A stretch of DNA of 64,000 bases from an uncultured Flavobacteriaceae bacterium (GCA_943789305.1 CALSTP010000001.1:1195178-1259177); one strand, 5' to 3'; positions 40,158 to 50,005 are shown, counted from the first letter of the stretch. Made by a program: numbers and translations. The notes: generated by a model from the letters alone, not told the origin.

Positions 40158-41219
40158 ATGAATATTGTACAAGCTCAGAAATCTAAAATATCAAGTGTTG
40201 ATTTTGAAAATTTAAAATTCGGTGAAATATTTACTGATCATATGTTTGTTTGTGATTTTATTGATGGAAAATGGAATGCTCCAAAAATCATTCCCTATCA
40301 ATCAATTCAGATGGATCCTTCCTCAAGTGTTCTTCACTATGGGCAGGCAGTATTTGAAGGAATGAAAGCCTACAAAGATGATGAAAATCGTATTTGGTTG
40401 TTTCGTCCAGATCAGAATTTTGATCGTATCAATAAGTCATCTAAACGTTTATCTATACCCGAGTTTCCAAAAAAATACTTTTTTGAAGGTTTAGAAGAAT
40501 TATTAAAACTAGATAAAGACTGGATTCGAAAAGGAATAGGAAATTCACTTTACATTCGCCCATTTGTTTTTGCTAGTCAAGCTGGAGTCCAAGCATCAGC
40601 ATCTAACGCTTATAAGTTTATAATTATATGTTCTCCGGTTGCTAGCTATTATTCGGGTGGAGATGTATATGTTCAAGTTGCAGAACAATATAGTCGTGCT
40701 GCCTCTGGTGGTGTTGGTTTTGCAAAAGCAGCTGGAAATTATGCTGCGCAATTTTATCCTACAGCATTGGCTCTCAAAGAAGGTTACCAACAAATTATAT
40801 GGACTGATGCTAACAAGCATGAGTTTCTAGAGGAAGCTGGAACAATGAATATATTTTTTAGGATTAATGACACTTTGATAACAACCCCTACGAGTGATCG
40901 AATTTTAGACGGAGTTACTCGAAAAAGCATTTTAAAAATAGCTGAGTATTTAGGCATAAAAACTGAGGTGAGGCCGTTATCTATTCATGAGCTCATTTCA
41001 AGTGAAAAAGAAGGTAGTTTAAAAGAAATTTTTGGAGCAGGTACAGCTGTAGTTGTAAGTCCAATAAAAGGTTTCGGCTACCAAAATAAAAAATACGTAC
41101 TTGAGGATATTGATGATTCTTTTGCTTCTATTTTAAAAGAAAAAATCGTTGAAATTCAATACAACCAAGCTGAAGATCCCTTCCAATGGCGCTATGAAGT
41201 AAAAACTACTTTAGAATAG
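40158..41219 (+). CDS. ilvE: Branched-chain amino acid aminotransferase
   Basis: The 353-residue fold-type IV PLP enzyme interconverts Leu/Ile/Val and their 2-keto acids. It is recognised by FEGMKAYKDDENRIWLFRPDQNF, RPFVFAS, the PLP-Lys region GFAKAAGNYAAQF, EAGTMNIFF and LDGVTRKSIL. It belongs to the longer eukaryotic-like BCAT subgroup. Its tail overlaps that of the convergent MazG-like gene by 14 bases. Confidence 0.95.
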   Translation: MNIVQAQKSKISSVDFENLKFGEIFTDHMFVCDFIDGKWNAPKIIPYQSIQMDPSSSVLHYGQAVFEGMKAYKDDENRIWLFRPDQNFDRINKSSKRLSIPEFPKKYFFEGLEELLKLDKDWIRKGIGNSLYIRPFVFASQAGVQASASNAYKFIIICSPVASYYSGGDVYVQVAEQYSRAASGGVGFAKAAGNYAAQFYPTALALKEGYQQIIWTDANKHEFLEEAGTMNIFFRINDTLITTPTSDRILDGVTRKSILKIAEYLGIKTEVRPLSIHELISSEKEGSLKEIFGAGTAVVVSPIKGFGYQNKKYVLEDIDDSFASILKEKIVEIQYNQAEDPFQWRYEVKTTLE

Positions 41220-41592
41220 CTTTTATGTTTGGTTTGAAATAATTAGGCCCTTTCATAACCTTTCCATCTTCTCGATAAATGGGATTACCATCTTGTCCTA
41301 ATTTACTCATGTTTGAACGTTGAATCTCTTCAAAAACTTCAGTGATTTTATGTTGCATTCCGTGTGTTAAAATTGTTCCACACAAAATATAAAGCATGTC
41401 TCCTAGTGCATCTGCAACCTCAACGATGTCATTATTTTTAACGGCTTCTAAATATTCCTCGTTCTCTTCTTTCATCAAGTTGAAACGCAATTCTTTAATT
41501 TTGTCGGAGACCGCTACTGTAGGATTGTGATTTATCCCAATGTTGAATGCTTCATGGAACAATTGTACTGCATCTAATTCGTTTTTTATCAT
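41206..41592 (-). CDS. MazG-like nucleotide pyrophosphohydrolase
   Basis: The 128-residue all-alpha NTP pyrophosphatase has the metal-binding pattern EEN-EE-YLEA (residues about 36-45) and DALGD (about 60-64), then LYILCGTILTHGM. It probably hydrolyses non-canonical dNTPs or NTPs in the cytosol. The closest named group is the MazG/HisE-like family; the substrate is unknown. Confidence 0.88.
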   Translation of the reverse strand: MIKNELDAVQLFHEAFNIGINHNPTVAVSDKIKELRFNLMKEENEEYLEAVKNNDIVEVADALGDMLYILCGTILTHGMQHKITEVFEEIQRSNMSKLGQDGNPIYREDGKVMKGPNYFKPNIKAILK

Positions 41593-41719
41593 CTAGTATT
41601 TTTAAAGATTATATGCTCTGAAATTAATTGATCTAAACTTGAATTCAAAACAATCAAAGCATAATTATAAATCCAAAAGGATTCATATAATTTGTCTAAT
41701 TTAGTGGAAAATTAAGGTT

Positions 41720-41908
41720 ATGTTTTCAAACGGTCAACTCCTCTTTGCAGTATTTTTTGTAATTGCGTTTAGTGGAATAATTATTTTTACATATCGCAAG
41801 GATTTTAAGAGGCATCAAATACATTTCAAGGGAAGTTTTAAAATACTCCTTACTTTTATTACGGCTATTATTATTCTTTTTTTTATTAAGTATTTTACAC
41901 AGGCTTAA
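41720..41908 (+). CDS. Small two-helix membrane protein
   Basis: The 62-residue protein has two hydrophobic helices (about 5-24 and 41-60) joined by a basic loop (YRKDFKRHQIHF), which favours the loop in the cytosol. It is likely a conserved flavobacterial hypothetical, with no known function. It lies 37 bases before the SRPBCC gene and could be co-transcribed. Confidence 0.7.
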   Translation: MFSNGQLLFAVFFVIAFSGIIIFTYRKDFKRHQIHFKGSFKILLTFITAIIILFFIKYFTQA

Positions 41909-41945
41909 ATTGAACAGAGTTCCTATTTAAATTCAATTTTGAACC

Positions 41946-42944
41946 ATGAATTATTTTCGCTATGTATTTGGTGTGATTTTTATTTCTTTTCTTGTATTTG
42001 TATTGTACATTAAGAGTTACTCTCCCGTATTCAATATCGAAAAATCAATAAAAACCAATATCCCTAGGGTTACTATTTACAAGTACGTAAACAATTATCA
42101 CAATTGGATTGAATGGAATCCATGGTTTCAAGAAAATCCTGATCTCAAAATAAGCTACAAAGAAAATTCTCTTGAATACCCTACTTTAGAATGGGAAAAT
42201 AAAAATGGAAAAGGAGTTATAACAACCACATCAAGTAATTTTCAAAATAAAATTGTTCAAGAAATAAAGATTGAGGAGATAAAATCCATGCAAATAGTAT
42301 GGAATATTGATGAAAATAACAATAAACTAAATTTGAGAATAAAAGGTGAGATGACTTTTTTAACAAAAATTCTTTCATTGTTATCTGGTGGGATACAGAA
42401 CTTAATAGGACCTTACAGTTTAAAGGCACTAAAAAATATTGACCATATCCTACAATCAAAACTTAACGAACACAGGTTTAAATACCTAGGAGAGATCTTA
42501 CTTCCAAAAGAATTCTATTTATCGATGAGCTATGAATCCACTGAAAAGGAACAAGATTCACTTCTTAAATTAGGCTCTCAACAGTTATTGGAATATGCCC
42601 AAAATCAAAATATTGAAATCGCTGGAAATATTTTCACAGTTAATCCTGTATCGGATTCGGATGTAAAAGTTTGGCTGCTAGGGTTACCTATTAGTGAATA
42701 TCATAATTCACAAGATTCATTAATAAAATGTAATTCTAAAAATAAACGAAAAGCTTTAAAAGGAATTCACTATGGGGTTTATGAAAATTTAGACCTCTCG
42801 TGGAATTTCTTGTACCAAGAAATTGAACTTTTTAATCCAAAAATTCGATTTTTCCCTATGAGGGTAAATAAAGTTGGTATAGAAACAACCGAAAATCCAT
42901 TGGAATGGAAAACCGAATTATTCTTGCCTTATAAACTGGAGTAG
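41946..42944 (+). CDS. SRPBCC/GyrI-like ligand-binding protein, membrane-anchored
   Basis: The 332-residue protein has one N-terminal membrane helix (about 3-22), an SRPBCC (START-like) domain at about 30-170 (IPRVTIYKYVNNYHNWIEWNPW) and a C-terminal GyrI-like effector-binding domain at about 180-330. Similar two-domain proteins are found across Bacteroidota. A ligand-binding role is inferred from fold; the ligand is unknown. Confidence 0.8.
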   Translation: MNYFRYVFGVIFISFLVFVLYIKSYSPVFNIEKSIKTNIPRVTIYKYVNNYHNWIEWNPWFQENPDLKISYKENSLEYPTLEWENKNGKGVITTTSSNFQNKIVQEIKIEEIKSMQIVWNIDENNNKLNLRIKGEMTFLTKILSLLSGGIQNLIGPYSLKALKNIDHILQSKLNEHRFKYLGEILLPKEFYLSMSYESTEKEQDSLLKLGSQQLLEYAQNQNIEIAGNIFTVNPVSDSDVKVWLLGLPISEYHNSQDSLIKCNSKNKRKALKGIHYGVYENLDLSWNFLYQEIELFNPKIRFFPMRVNKVGIETTENPLEWKTELFLPYKLE

Positions 42945-42973
42945 TTTGAGATGTAATTAACAAAATTCGAGAA

Positions 42974-43345
42974 ATGAAAATATTAATTTGGGTTTTTTTA
43001 GGAGGAGGTTTAGGAAGTAGTTTTCGTTATGCACTTTATATTCTTTTTAAAAATTTAAATACTAAATATCCTCTAGCTACATTCTCTGCAAATCTTATCG
43101 GTTGTTTTTTAATTGGTTTATTTTTTGGAATTCTTCACAAACTTGATTTGCTTAAAGGAGAAGCTCACTTCTTTTTTATTGTTGGTTTTACTGGTGGATT
43201 GACAACCTTTTCATCTTTTGCACTAGATAATATTCTCTTATTTAGAGAAAGCTCAATTCTTCAACCCCTAATATATTCCTTGGGGAGTATAGTTCTTGGC
43301 ATACTCATGGTCGTTTTAGGTCTATGGTTATCTAAGTTACTCTAA
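42974..43345 (+). CDS. crcB: Fluoride efflux channel CrcB/Fluc
   Basis: The 123-residue protein has four transmembrane helices and the family motifs GGLGSSFRY (residues 10-18), FSANLIGCFLIGL and GFTGGLTTFSSFA. Fluc channels are dual-topology dimers exporting fluoride. No fluoride riboswitch was recognised in the 29-base gap upstream. It lies in the same direction as the SRPBCC gene. Confidence 0.95.
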   Translation: MKILIWVFLGGGLGSSFRYALYILFKNLNTKYPLATFSANLIGCFLIGLFFGILHKLDLLKGEAHFFFIVGFTGGLTTFSSFALDNILLFRESSILQPLIYSLGSIVLGILMVVLGLWLSKLL

Positions 43346-43625
43346 AAAGTAATCAAACTCTATTTATCGCGATTGAAAATACCTGTATAAGATTGAATAT
43401 GCATTCATATTTAAAAAATACATTTAAATTTTAATTAAATATCCTATACCCCCTACTTAAAACAGGGTGTAATTATAAAATATGTGTAATTATTTATAAA
43501 TACCCTCAATTTTAGGTACTAAAAATTAAAAATAATATAAAAATTATACTTTTTACCCTGAAAATTACAATCCTGTTGTAAAAATGAAACTATTTTTGTC
43601 CGAAATCATTTAAAACAATATCAAA
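43346..43625 (+). promoter_or_regulatory. Upstream region of PII-amt operon with C-rich motifs
   Basis: The 280-base AT-rich region before the PII gene holds a -7 element TATTTTTG at 43591-43598 without a good -33 TTG. It also has TATACCCCC at 43445-43453 facing AGGGTGT at 43464-43470, and further ACCCT blocks near 43502 and 43555. The C-rich blocks resemble those between the glutamine synthetase genes (57471-57530) and may be binding sites for a nitrogen regulator, which is inference. No sigma-54 -24/-12 site is obvious. Confidence 0.45.
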
Positions 43626-43964
43626 ATGAAAAAAGTAGAAGCGATTATTCGCAAATCAAAATTTGGAGATGTAAGAGATGCTCTTCATAAAGTAGAGGTG
43701 AACTTTTTCAGCTACTGGGATGTAACTGGAGTAGGAAATGAAAAAGAAGGTCATGTTTACCGTGGGATTTCTTATAGCACTTCAGACATCCAAAGGAGAC
43801 ATTTAGCAATTGTAGTCAACGATGAGTTTTTAGAGCGTACTGTCAAAGCAATAACAGATGCAGCCGGAACTGGCGCAGTTGGTGATGGGAAAATTTTCGT
43901 GTCAACTGTAGACGATGCAATTAGAATTAGAACAGGAGAAAGTGGCGGAAGTACACTTAATTAA
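43626..43964 (+). CDS. P-II family nitrogen regulatory protein
   Basis: The 112-residue protein has the PII fold and signature-like TGAVGDGKIFVSTVDDAIRIRTGE at the C-terminus (ATP-binding B/C loops). The T-loop (about 37-56) reads HVYRGISYSTSDIQ, unlike the EYMVDFLPK form uridylylated at Tyr51 in enteric bacteria. Control by GlnD is therefore doubtful; ligand-controlled gating of the adjacent Amt is likely. Gene pairing with amt, 32 bases apart, is the standard arrangement. Confidence 0.95.
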   Translation: MKKVEAIIRKSKFGDVRDALHKVEVNFFSYWDVTGVGNEKEGHVYRGISYSTSDIQRRHLAIVVNDEFLERTVKAITDAAGTGAVGDGKIFVSTVDDAIRIRTGESGGSTLN

Positions 43965-43996
43965 ACAATAATCAAACAATAACAAACAAATTTATT

Positions 43997-45244
43997 ATGG
44001 AAACAACAGCACTTTTTACTGCCAATAATGTCTGGATGATGATCTGTACGGCATTAGTATTTTTCATGCACCTTGGATTTTCTTTTTTAGAAATAGGGTT
44101 AACCAGACAAAAAAACACAATCAACATTTTATTTAAAAACTTTTTTGTAATTACAGTAGGTCTTCTACTTTATGCATTAGGAGGTTTCAATCTTATGTAC
44201 CCTGGGTTTGAAGATGGTGCTCTCGGTATATTTAAATTCGCAGGCTTTGGGATTGCCGCTCCTGAAGGAGGAATGACTACAGCTTATGCAGATGGTGGCT
44301 ACACTTGGTGGACCGATTTCTTATTTCAAGGGATGTTTGCAGCAACAGCAGCAACCATAGTGTCTGGAGCAGTTGCAGAGCGAATAAAACTCAACAGTTT
44401 TATGATTTTTGCAATTCTTTACGTAGGGCTTATATACCCTATAGTAGGATCTTGGAAATGGGGAGGTGGATTCCTTGACGCAATGGGATTCTATGATTTT
44501 GCAGGTTCAACATTAGTTCACTCTGTTGGAGGATGGGCTGCATTAGTTGCTATTTATCTACTAGGTGCTCGTATTGGAAAATTCGATGCAGACGGAACCG
44601 CTCGTGCAATTCCGGGGCACAATTTGCCTTTAGCTGCGGCTGGTGTACTTATTCTATGGTTAGGATGGTTTGGATTTAACGGCGGATCAGTACTTTCTGC
44701 AGATCCAGAATTAACTTCTTTAACTCTTGTTACTACATGTTTAGCAGCAGCGGCAGGAGGTGTAGCTTCAGCTATATTTTCAAACATACTTTATAAAAAC
44801 TTTGATTTAACCATGTTCATGAATGGTGTGCTTGGTGGATTAGTTGGAATTACGGCTGGTGCTGATCAAATGGGGCCTACCGACGCAATCTTAATTGGGA
44901 TTATAGCAGGTATTATCATTGTACTTGGAATCGCTTTAATCGACAAACTTAAATTGGATGATCCCGTAGGAGCTGTTGCAGTTCACCTTATTTGTGGGAT
45001 TTGGGGAACTTTAGCAGTTGGAATCTTTGGAGCTATGGCTGGACTAGACCAATTTTTGATTCAATTAGCTGGAATCGGTATAGTAGGTGCATTCTGCGTA
45101 ATCTGTAGCTTTTTTCTACTATATATTGTCAAACTTCTTTCTGGTGGTAGCATTAGAGTTGAAAAAGAAGAAGAATTGAAAGGTCTTGATTTAGCAGAAC
45201 ACGGAATGGATGCTTACGCAGATTTTAGACTAAACCAACATTAA
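43997..45244 (+). CDS. amt: Ammonium transporter
   Basis: The 415-residue inner-membrane channel/transporter of the Amt/Mep/Rh family has 11 predicted helices. The twin pore histidines appear in LVHSVGG and AVHLICGIWG. AERIKLNSF and WFGFNGGS are conserved. It has no extra cytoplasmic kinase or signalling domain. It follows the PII gene and precedes a porin gene by 28 bases, so all three are probably one nitrogen-limitation operon. Confidence 0.96.
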   Translation: METTALFTANNVWMMICTALVFFMHLGFSFLEIGLTRQKNTINILFKNFFVITVGLLLYALGGFNLMYPGFEDGALGIFKFAGFGIAAPEGGMTTAYADGGYTWWTDFLFQGMFAATAATIVSGAVAERIKLNSFMIFAILYVGLIYPIVGSWKWGGGFLDAMGFYDFAGSTLVHSVGGWAALVAIYLLGARIGKFDADGTARAIPGHNLPLAAAGVLILWLGWFGFNGGSVLSADPELTSLTLVTTCLAAAAGGVASAIFSNILYKNFDLTMFMNGVLGGLVGITAGADQMGPTDAILIGIIAGIIIVLGIALIDKLKLDDPVGAVAVHLICGIWGTLAVGIFGAMAGLDQFLIQLAGIGIVGAFCVICSFFLLYIVKLLSGGSIRVEKEEELKGLDLAEHGMDAYADFRLNQH

Positions 45245-45272
45245 TAAAACAATAACTTTTTAAACTATATTT

Positions 45273-46271
45273 ATGAAACTTTTTAAAACAACAATTTTAA
45301 CACTAGCTTTAATTGCAACCGTATCTACTTATGCACAGGAAGCAGAAGAAACAACAGAGGAATCAGAAAAGCCAACTTTTAGTGTAAGTGGAAGTATAGA
45401 CACTTACTACAGAAGCAACAGGGAAGCTCCTGGAACATCTTTTGCAAATCTTCCCGGTTTTGCTTTAGGAATGGCAAATATCATCTTGTCTTATGAAGGT
45501 GAAAAACATGGTTTCGTTGCAGATTTTGTTTACGGTCCAAGAGGAGAAGATGCAGTTTTTGGATCTCAAGGAAATGGATCATCAAGTATTATCAATCAAT
45601 TGTATGCATACTACAACCTTAGCGATAAGTTTACATTAACCTTAGGTAACTTCAATACATTTTTAGGGTATGAAGTAATTGCTCCGGCAGCAAACTTCAA
45701 CTACTCTACTTCGTATATGTTCTCTACAGGACCATTTTCTCACACAGGGTTGAAAGCAGATATAGCTATATCTGATGATATTTCTCTTATGGCTGCTATC
45801 ATGAATAAAACTGATGAAACTGAGTCTGCCGAAACTGATGAAACATACTTTGGTTTACAGCTCGGTCTTTACGGCCAGTATATTAACCTATTGAGTGGTG
45901 AAAACTACACACAATTTGATTACACAGGCGGGTTTAACTTATCAGAAAAATTCTTCTTAGGAATAAACGCTACTACAACTTCTTTAGAAGGTGATGCAGG
46001 TTTTTCTGGAGTAGCATTATACCCTCAACTTGCTTTGTCTGATTCCTTTAGTGTAGGTTTACGTGGAGAGCTTTTTAGGGTTTCAGACGGTAGTGATGCA
46101 GATGATTTAGACACAAATGCTTTTACCATCACAGGTAGCTTTTCTTCTGGTAACCTAATTATCAAACCAGAATTTAGAATCGATACTGCTTCTTCAGAAA
46201 TTTTTGGTGATACTGCTGAATTAGATGACAATATCTCATCATTTGTACTAGCAGCAATTTATTCTTTCTAA
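45273..46271 (+). CDS. Outer-membrane porin-like beta-barrel, amt-linked
   Basis: The 332-residue protein has a cleavable signal peptide (residues 1-21, ending TYAQEAEE) and alternating amphipathic strands (FSVSGSIDTYYRSN, HGFVADFVYGPRG, FTLTLGNFNTFLGY). It ends in a typical terminal strand (FVLAAIYSF, last residue Phe). It fits the Bacteroidota outer-membrane beta-barrel porin group. Its position 28 bases after amt suggests passage of ammonium or small nitrogen compounds across the outer membrane, which is inference. A strong terminator follows. Confidence 0.85.
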   Translation: MKLFKTTILTLALIATVSTYAQEAEETTEESEKPTFSVSGSIDTYYRSNREAPGTSFANLPGFALGMANIILSYEGEKHGFVADFVYGPRGEDAVFGSQGNGSSSIINQLYAYYNLSDKFTLTLGNFNTFLGYEVIAPAANFNYSTSYMFSTGPFSHTGLKADIAISDDISLMAAIMNKTDETESAETDETYFGLQLGLYGQYINLLSGENYTQFDYTGGFNLSEKFFLGINATTTSLEGDAGFSGVALYPQLALSDSFSVGLRGELFRVSDGSDADDLDTNAFTITGSFSSGNLIIKPEFRIDTASSEIFGDTAELDDNISSFVLAAIYSF

Positions 46272-46297
46272 AAAAATATAACTTAATTGTTTGGTTT

Positions 46298-46339
46298 CCC
46301 CTTGATAGTTCGTGGTAGTCTATTAGGGGGTTTTTTTTT
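46298..46339 (+). terminator. Terminator after PII-amt-porin operon
   Basis: CCCCTTGATAG pairs with CTATTAGGGGG (11 bp, two wobbles) around an 11-base loop and is followed by nine T. Confidence 0.85.
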
Positions 46340-46409
46340 AAAAAAGTAACAAAAGATATATTTTGAACTTGTCAAATGATTTTTATCTAATATTTTAGCA
46401 AAAAAAAAT

Positions 46410-47264
46410 ATGAAGCGAATTACTTTAGTTATGAACTGTCCTGATCAAAAAGGAATCATTGCTGCCGTAACTAATTTTATTCACGACACAAACGGAAATA
46501 TCGTTTATATTGATCAATATGTGGATCGCGTAAATTCGATTTTCTTTATGCGGGTTGAATGCGAACTGAAGGAAGACAATCAAAGCGTCGAAGACTTTAA
46601 ATTAAATTTCAAAAAATCTGTAGGAAATAAATACAATCTCAAAACAGATATTTACCTCAACAATGCATTACCTCGCATGGCACTTTTCGTGTCTAAATAC
46701 GATCATTGTTTATACGACATCCTTGGTCGTCATCAATCGGGGGAATTAAAAATCGAAATCCCATTTATATTAAGTAATCACAGGGATTTAAAAGGTATTG
46801 CAGAACGTTTTAACATCCCTTTTTACTACGTTTCCGTTACCAAAGAAACAAAGAAAGCAGCAGAACAAGAACAAATTGCTTTACTTCAAAAACACAAGAT
46901 TGACTTTATTGTTCTAGCGCGCTACATGCAAATAATTTCTCCTGAATTAATTCAACATTATCCCAACAAGATAATTAACATTCACCACTCATTTTTACCT
47001 GCATTCCCTGGAGCAAAACCTTACCACTCAGCCTATGAGAGAGGGGTAAAGATTATTGGTGCCACCAGTCACTATGTAACTGAAGAGCTGGATGCTGGCC
47101 CTATAATTGAACAAAACACCACACATGTGTCTCATTTAAATTCAATTGATGATTTTATTGCAAAAGGCAGAGATCTGGAGCGCATTGTTTTATCAAAAGC
47201 CCTACAACTCCATATCGCGCGTAAGGTGATGGTATATCAAAACAAAACGGTAGTATTTTCTTAA
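46410..47264 (+). CDS. purU: Formyltetrahydrofolate deformylase
   Basis: The 284-residue protein has an N-terminal ACT domain (about 4-80, MNCPDQKGIIAAVTNFIHD) and a formyltransferase-fold C-terminal domain with NIHHSFLPAFPGAKPYHSA (catalytic Asn-His) and GATSHYVTEELDAGPIIEQ (catalytic Asp). It releases formate from 10-formyl-THF, balancing the one-carbon pool and feeding PurT-type purine synthesis. It is separated from its neighbours by the terminator upstream and a convergent gene downstream. Confidence 0.95.
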   Translation: MKRITLVMNCPDQKGIIAAVTNFIHDTNGNIVYIDQYVDRVNSIFFMRVECELKEDNQSVEDFKLNFKKSVGNKYNLKTDIYLNNALPRMALFVSKYDHCLYDILGRHQSGELKIEIPFILSNHRDLKGIAERFNIPFYYVSVTKETKKAAEQEQIALLQKHKIDFIVLARYMQIISPELIQHYPNKIINIHHSFLPAFPGAKPYHSAYERGVKIIGATSHYVTEELDAGPIIEQNTTHVSHLNSIDDFIAKGRDLERIVLSKALQLHIARKVMVYQNKTVVFS

Positions 47265-47266
47265 AA

Positions 47267-48046
47267 CTAAAGTGTTTTAAGGAAATTGATTGTTAAATTG
47301 TTAAACTGATTAGCTCGCTCAACATTTACTACATGCCCACAATTGGGAATAACTTTTAACTTTGAAGACTGGTGTTGTACTACTACCTTTTTGACAATAG
47401 GTAAAAACATATAATCTTCGGAGCCCATAACATACAGGGTTGGAATGTTGACTTCCTCTTGTCTAAAAAGTTTGAGTAACGGAATAACTTCTGCAGTAAG
47501 TTTAAACCAACGAATAAATTCTTTTTGATACAACTTTTTTGCTTCTCGAATAAAAACGTTCCTTGATTCTTTGTGATTCTTATTGGGCATCATTATAAAT
47601 GCAAATACTTTATATATCCACATATAAGGAACAATTGATTTAGCCAAATTCCCAAAGTACATAAGAATTCTGGATCGAATATTAAATTTCAGAATGGCTC
47701 CTCCCATGGTCATACTGATAACTTTTTGAGGTTGGATTTCAGCAATTTGACGAATGAGTATTGTCCCCAAAGAAATTCCAATAAAGTGAGATTTCTCAAT
47801 CTTTTCGAAATCTAAAACCTCAACAACATCCTGTGCAATGGCATTAAAAGTGTATAACTCTTCTCTTGATAAATGCAACTTTGTTTTAGAGGCTCCATGA
47901 CCACGAAGGTCAATTAGCAATAAGTTGAAATTTTTTGAAAACCTACGGATTTGTTTAAACCAAATTGAAGAACTCCCACCAGCACCATGAATAAAAGTAA
48001 CCCATGGGGCATTTTTATTGGTTTGATAAAGAGTATAATTCAACAT
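47267..48046 (-). CDS. Alpha/beta hydrolase
   Basis: The 259-residue protein carries oxyanion motif HGAGGSSS (residues about 20-27), nucleophile elbow GISLGT, acid in GSEDY and a C-terminal catalytic His in NCGHVVN. It is soluble and has no signal peptide. The substrate cannot be inferred; it may be an esterase or a carbon-carbon hydrolase. Its start overlaps the pyrF stop by one base, suggesting co-transcription. Confidence 0.88.
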   Translation of the reverse strand: MLNYTLYQTNKNAPWVTFIHGAGGSSSIWFKQIRRFSKNFNLLLIDLRGHGASKTKLHLSREELYTFNAIAQDVVEVLDFEKIEKSHFIGISLGTILIRQIAEIQPQKVISMTMGGAILKFNIRSRILMYFGNLAKSIVPYMWIYKVFAFIMMPNKNHKESRNVFIREAKKLYQKEFIRWFKLTAEVIPLLKLFRQEEVNIPTLYVMGSEDYMFLPIVKKVVVQHQSSKLKVIPNCGHVVNVERANQFNNLTINFLKTL

Positions 48047-48873
48047 TAAATTAATTGTTTTTTTTCTAAAATCTGCTGCATTTGTTTTTGTAAGACCTGA
48101 GCGGCTGTACCCGCTTTTATAGCAAAATCTTTATCTGTAGAAGCATAAATTATTCCCCTAGAAGAATTAACCAATAGCCCTACATCTTTATTTAAACCAT
48201 TTTTAGCTACTTCAGTTAAGCTGCCGCCCTGAGCACCAACTCCAGGGATCAGTAAAAAAGCATTTGGAATTAAACCTCGAATGCCTTTAATCGCCGCTGC
48301 CTTTGTTGCTCCAACTACATACATCAAGCGATCTGACCCTTTCCACTGGGCACTGCTTTGTATTACTTTTTCATACAACATTTGAGTTCCAATTTTCTGG
48401 GTTTGAAAATCAGATGAACCCACGTTTGAGGTAAGTGCCAAAAGGATGGCATATTTTTCTTTAAAACTCAAAAAAGGCTCTACCGAATCTTTTCCCATAT
48501 ATGGAGCTACTGTAATCGAATCGAAATTATAGGTTTCATAATAAGCCTTTGCATAACGGGTTGCTGTATTTCCGATATCACCACGTTTAGCATCTGCAAT
48601 GGTGAAAATTTCCGGATGGTTTTTGTTGAGATAATCCATCACACGTTTTAAAGAGGCCATTCCTTGTGATCCATAGGTTTCAAAAAATGCAATATTGGGT
48701 TTGTATGCTACTGCATACGCTGCAGTAGAATCGATTATTGCTTTTGAAAATTCAAATAATGGATCTTCCATTGCTTTAACCGAAGAGGGTACTTTATCTA
48801 AGTCTACATCCAAACCAATGCATAAGAACGATTTCTTTAGAAAAATTTGATTTTTTAAAGCAGATATTTTCAT
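48046..48873 (-). CDS. pyrF: Orotidine-5'-phosphate decarboxylase (type 2, long)
   Basis: The 275-residue barrel enzyme makes UMP. The catalytic array is seen in TIADAKRGDIGNTATRYAKA (Asp-Lys-x-x-Asp). CIGLDVDLDKVP and LIPGVGAQGG are also typical of the longer group II form. It lies 3 bases after prfA on the minus strand, in a prfA-pyrF-hydrolase run that is common in flavobacteria. Confidence 0.95.
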   Translation of the reverse strand: MKISALKNQIFLKKSFLCIGLDVDLDKVPSSVKAMEDPLFEFSKAIIDSTAAYAVAYKPNIAFFETYGSQGMASLKRVMDYLNKNHPEIFTIADAKRGDIGNTATRYAKAYYETYNFDSITVAPYMGKDSVEPFLSFKEKYAILLALTSNVGSSDFQTQKIGTQMLYEKVIQSSAQWKGSDRLMYVVGATKAAAIKGIRGLIPNAFLLIPGVGAQGGSLTEVAKNGLNKDVGLLVNSSRGIIYASTDKDFAIKAGTAAQVLQKQMQQILEKKQLI

Positions 48874-48876
48874 TCT

Positions 48877-49953
48877 TTAAAATACCTCTCCAGCCTCCTT
48901 AAGCTTTTCTGTGTTCTGATACAACTGTAATTCATCAATCAGTTTTTGAACATCGCCATTAATAATATTCTGAAGATCATAAAGGGTCAAACCAATTCGA
49001 TGATCTGTAACTCTTCCCTGAGGATAATTATAAGTTCTGATTTTTGCAGAACGATCTCCAGAGGAAACTAATGAGTTTCTTTTTTGAGAATCAGCTTCCA
49101 ATTTTTTTGCCAACTCCATTTCGTACAAACGAGAACGAAGTACTTTAAGTGCTTTATCCTTATTTTTATGTTGAGATTTTTGATCTTGGCACTGAGCTAC
49201 AATCCCTGTTGGCTCATGGGTTAGGCGAACCGCGGAATAAGTTGTATTTACGGACTGGCCTCCAGGACCAGATGAACAAAAATAGTCTACTCGGACATCA
49301 TTCATGTTTATCTCCACATCAAATTCCTCTGCTTCTGGTAATACCATAACGGTAGCTGCTGAGGTATGAACTCTTCCTTGTGTTTCGGTTTGTGGAACCC
49401 TCTGAACACGATGTACTCCTGACTCAAACTTCATAACTCCATATACATCTTCTCCAGAAACTTCAAAGATAATCTCCTTGAAACCACCAGCAGTTCCTTC
49501 ACTACTGTCAACTAGACTGACATTCCAGCCTTTATCTTGACAATATTTGGTATACATACGATATAGGTCCCCGGCAAAAATACTTGCCTCATCACCACCG
49601 GTACCAGCTCGAATTTCTACGACTATATTTTTAGAATCTTCAGGGTCTTTGGGAATTAGTAAAAACTTAATCTCTTCCTCTAATGCTGGAAGTTCTTCTT
49701 TAGCCTCTTCTAATTGAATTTTAGCCATTTCTACCATCTCGACATCTCCACCTTCATTGATAATCTCTTCTGCTTCATTGATATTGGAAGTCAAAGCTTT
49801 GTATTGATTTGCTTTTTCAGTTAAGATTCTCAAATCCTTATATTCTTTGTTCAATTGAACATAACGCTTTTGATCCAATATGATATCGGGTTGAATAATC
49901 AAGTCTGAGACTTCATCAAAACGTTGTTGAATGATTTGTAGTTTTTCGATCAT
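48877..49953 (-). CDS. prfA: Peptide chain release factor 1
   Basis: The 358-residue protein terminates translation at UAA and UAG. The peptide anticodon region [14 protein letters not shown] (PxT type, RF1-specific) and the peptidyl-hydrolysis motif [12 protein letters not shown] (GGQ) are both intact. The N-terminal domain is helical and acidic. It is the first gene of the prfA-pyrF-hydrolase run. Confidence 0.97.
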   Translation of the reverse strand: MIEKLQIIQQRFDEVSDLIIQPDIILDQKRYVQLNKEYKDLRILTEKANQYKALTSNINEAEEIINEGGDVEMVEMAKIQLEEAKEELPALEEEIKFLLIPKDPEDSKNIVVEIRAGTGGDEASIFAGDLYRMYTKYCQDKGWNVSLVDSSEGTAGGFKEIIFEVSGEDVYGVMKFESGVHRVQRVPQTETQGRVHTSAATVMVLPEAEEFDVEINMNDVRVDYFCSSGPGGQSVNTTYSAVRLTHEPTGIVAQCQDQKSQHKNKDKALKVLRSRLYEMELAKKLEADSQKRNSLVSSGDRSAKIRTYNYPQGRVTDHRIGLTLYDLQNIINGDVQKLIDELQLYQNTEKLKEAGEVF

Positions 49954-50005
49954 GACATAGTAATCTATGGTATAAAATTACTACTTTTTTAAATAAAAAG
50001 ATGCA

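Noticed and set aside
43346-43625. Sigma-54 promoter upstream of PII-amt
   Set aside because: No TGGCAC-N5-TTGCA-type site could be found; a -7 element of the primary sigma type is present instead.
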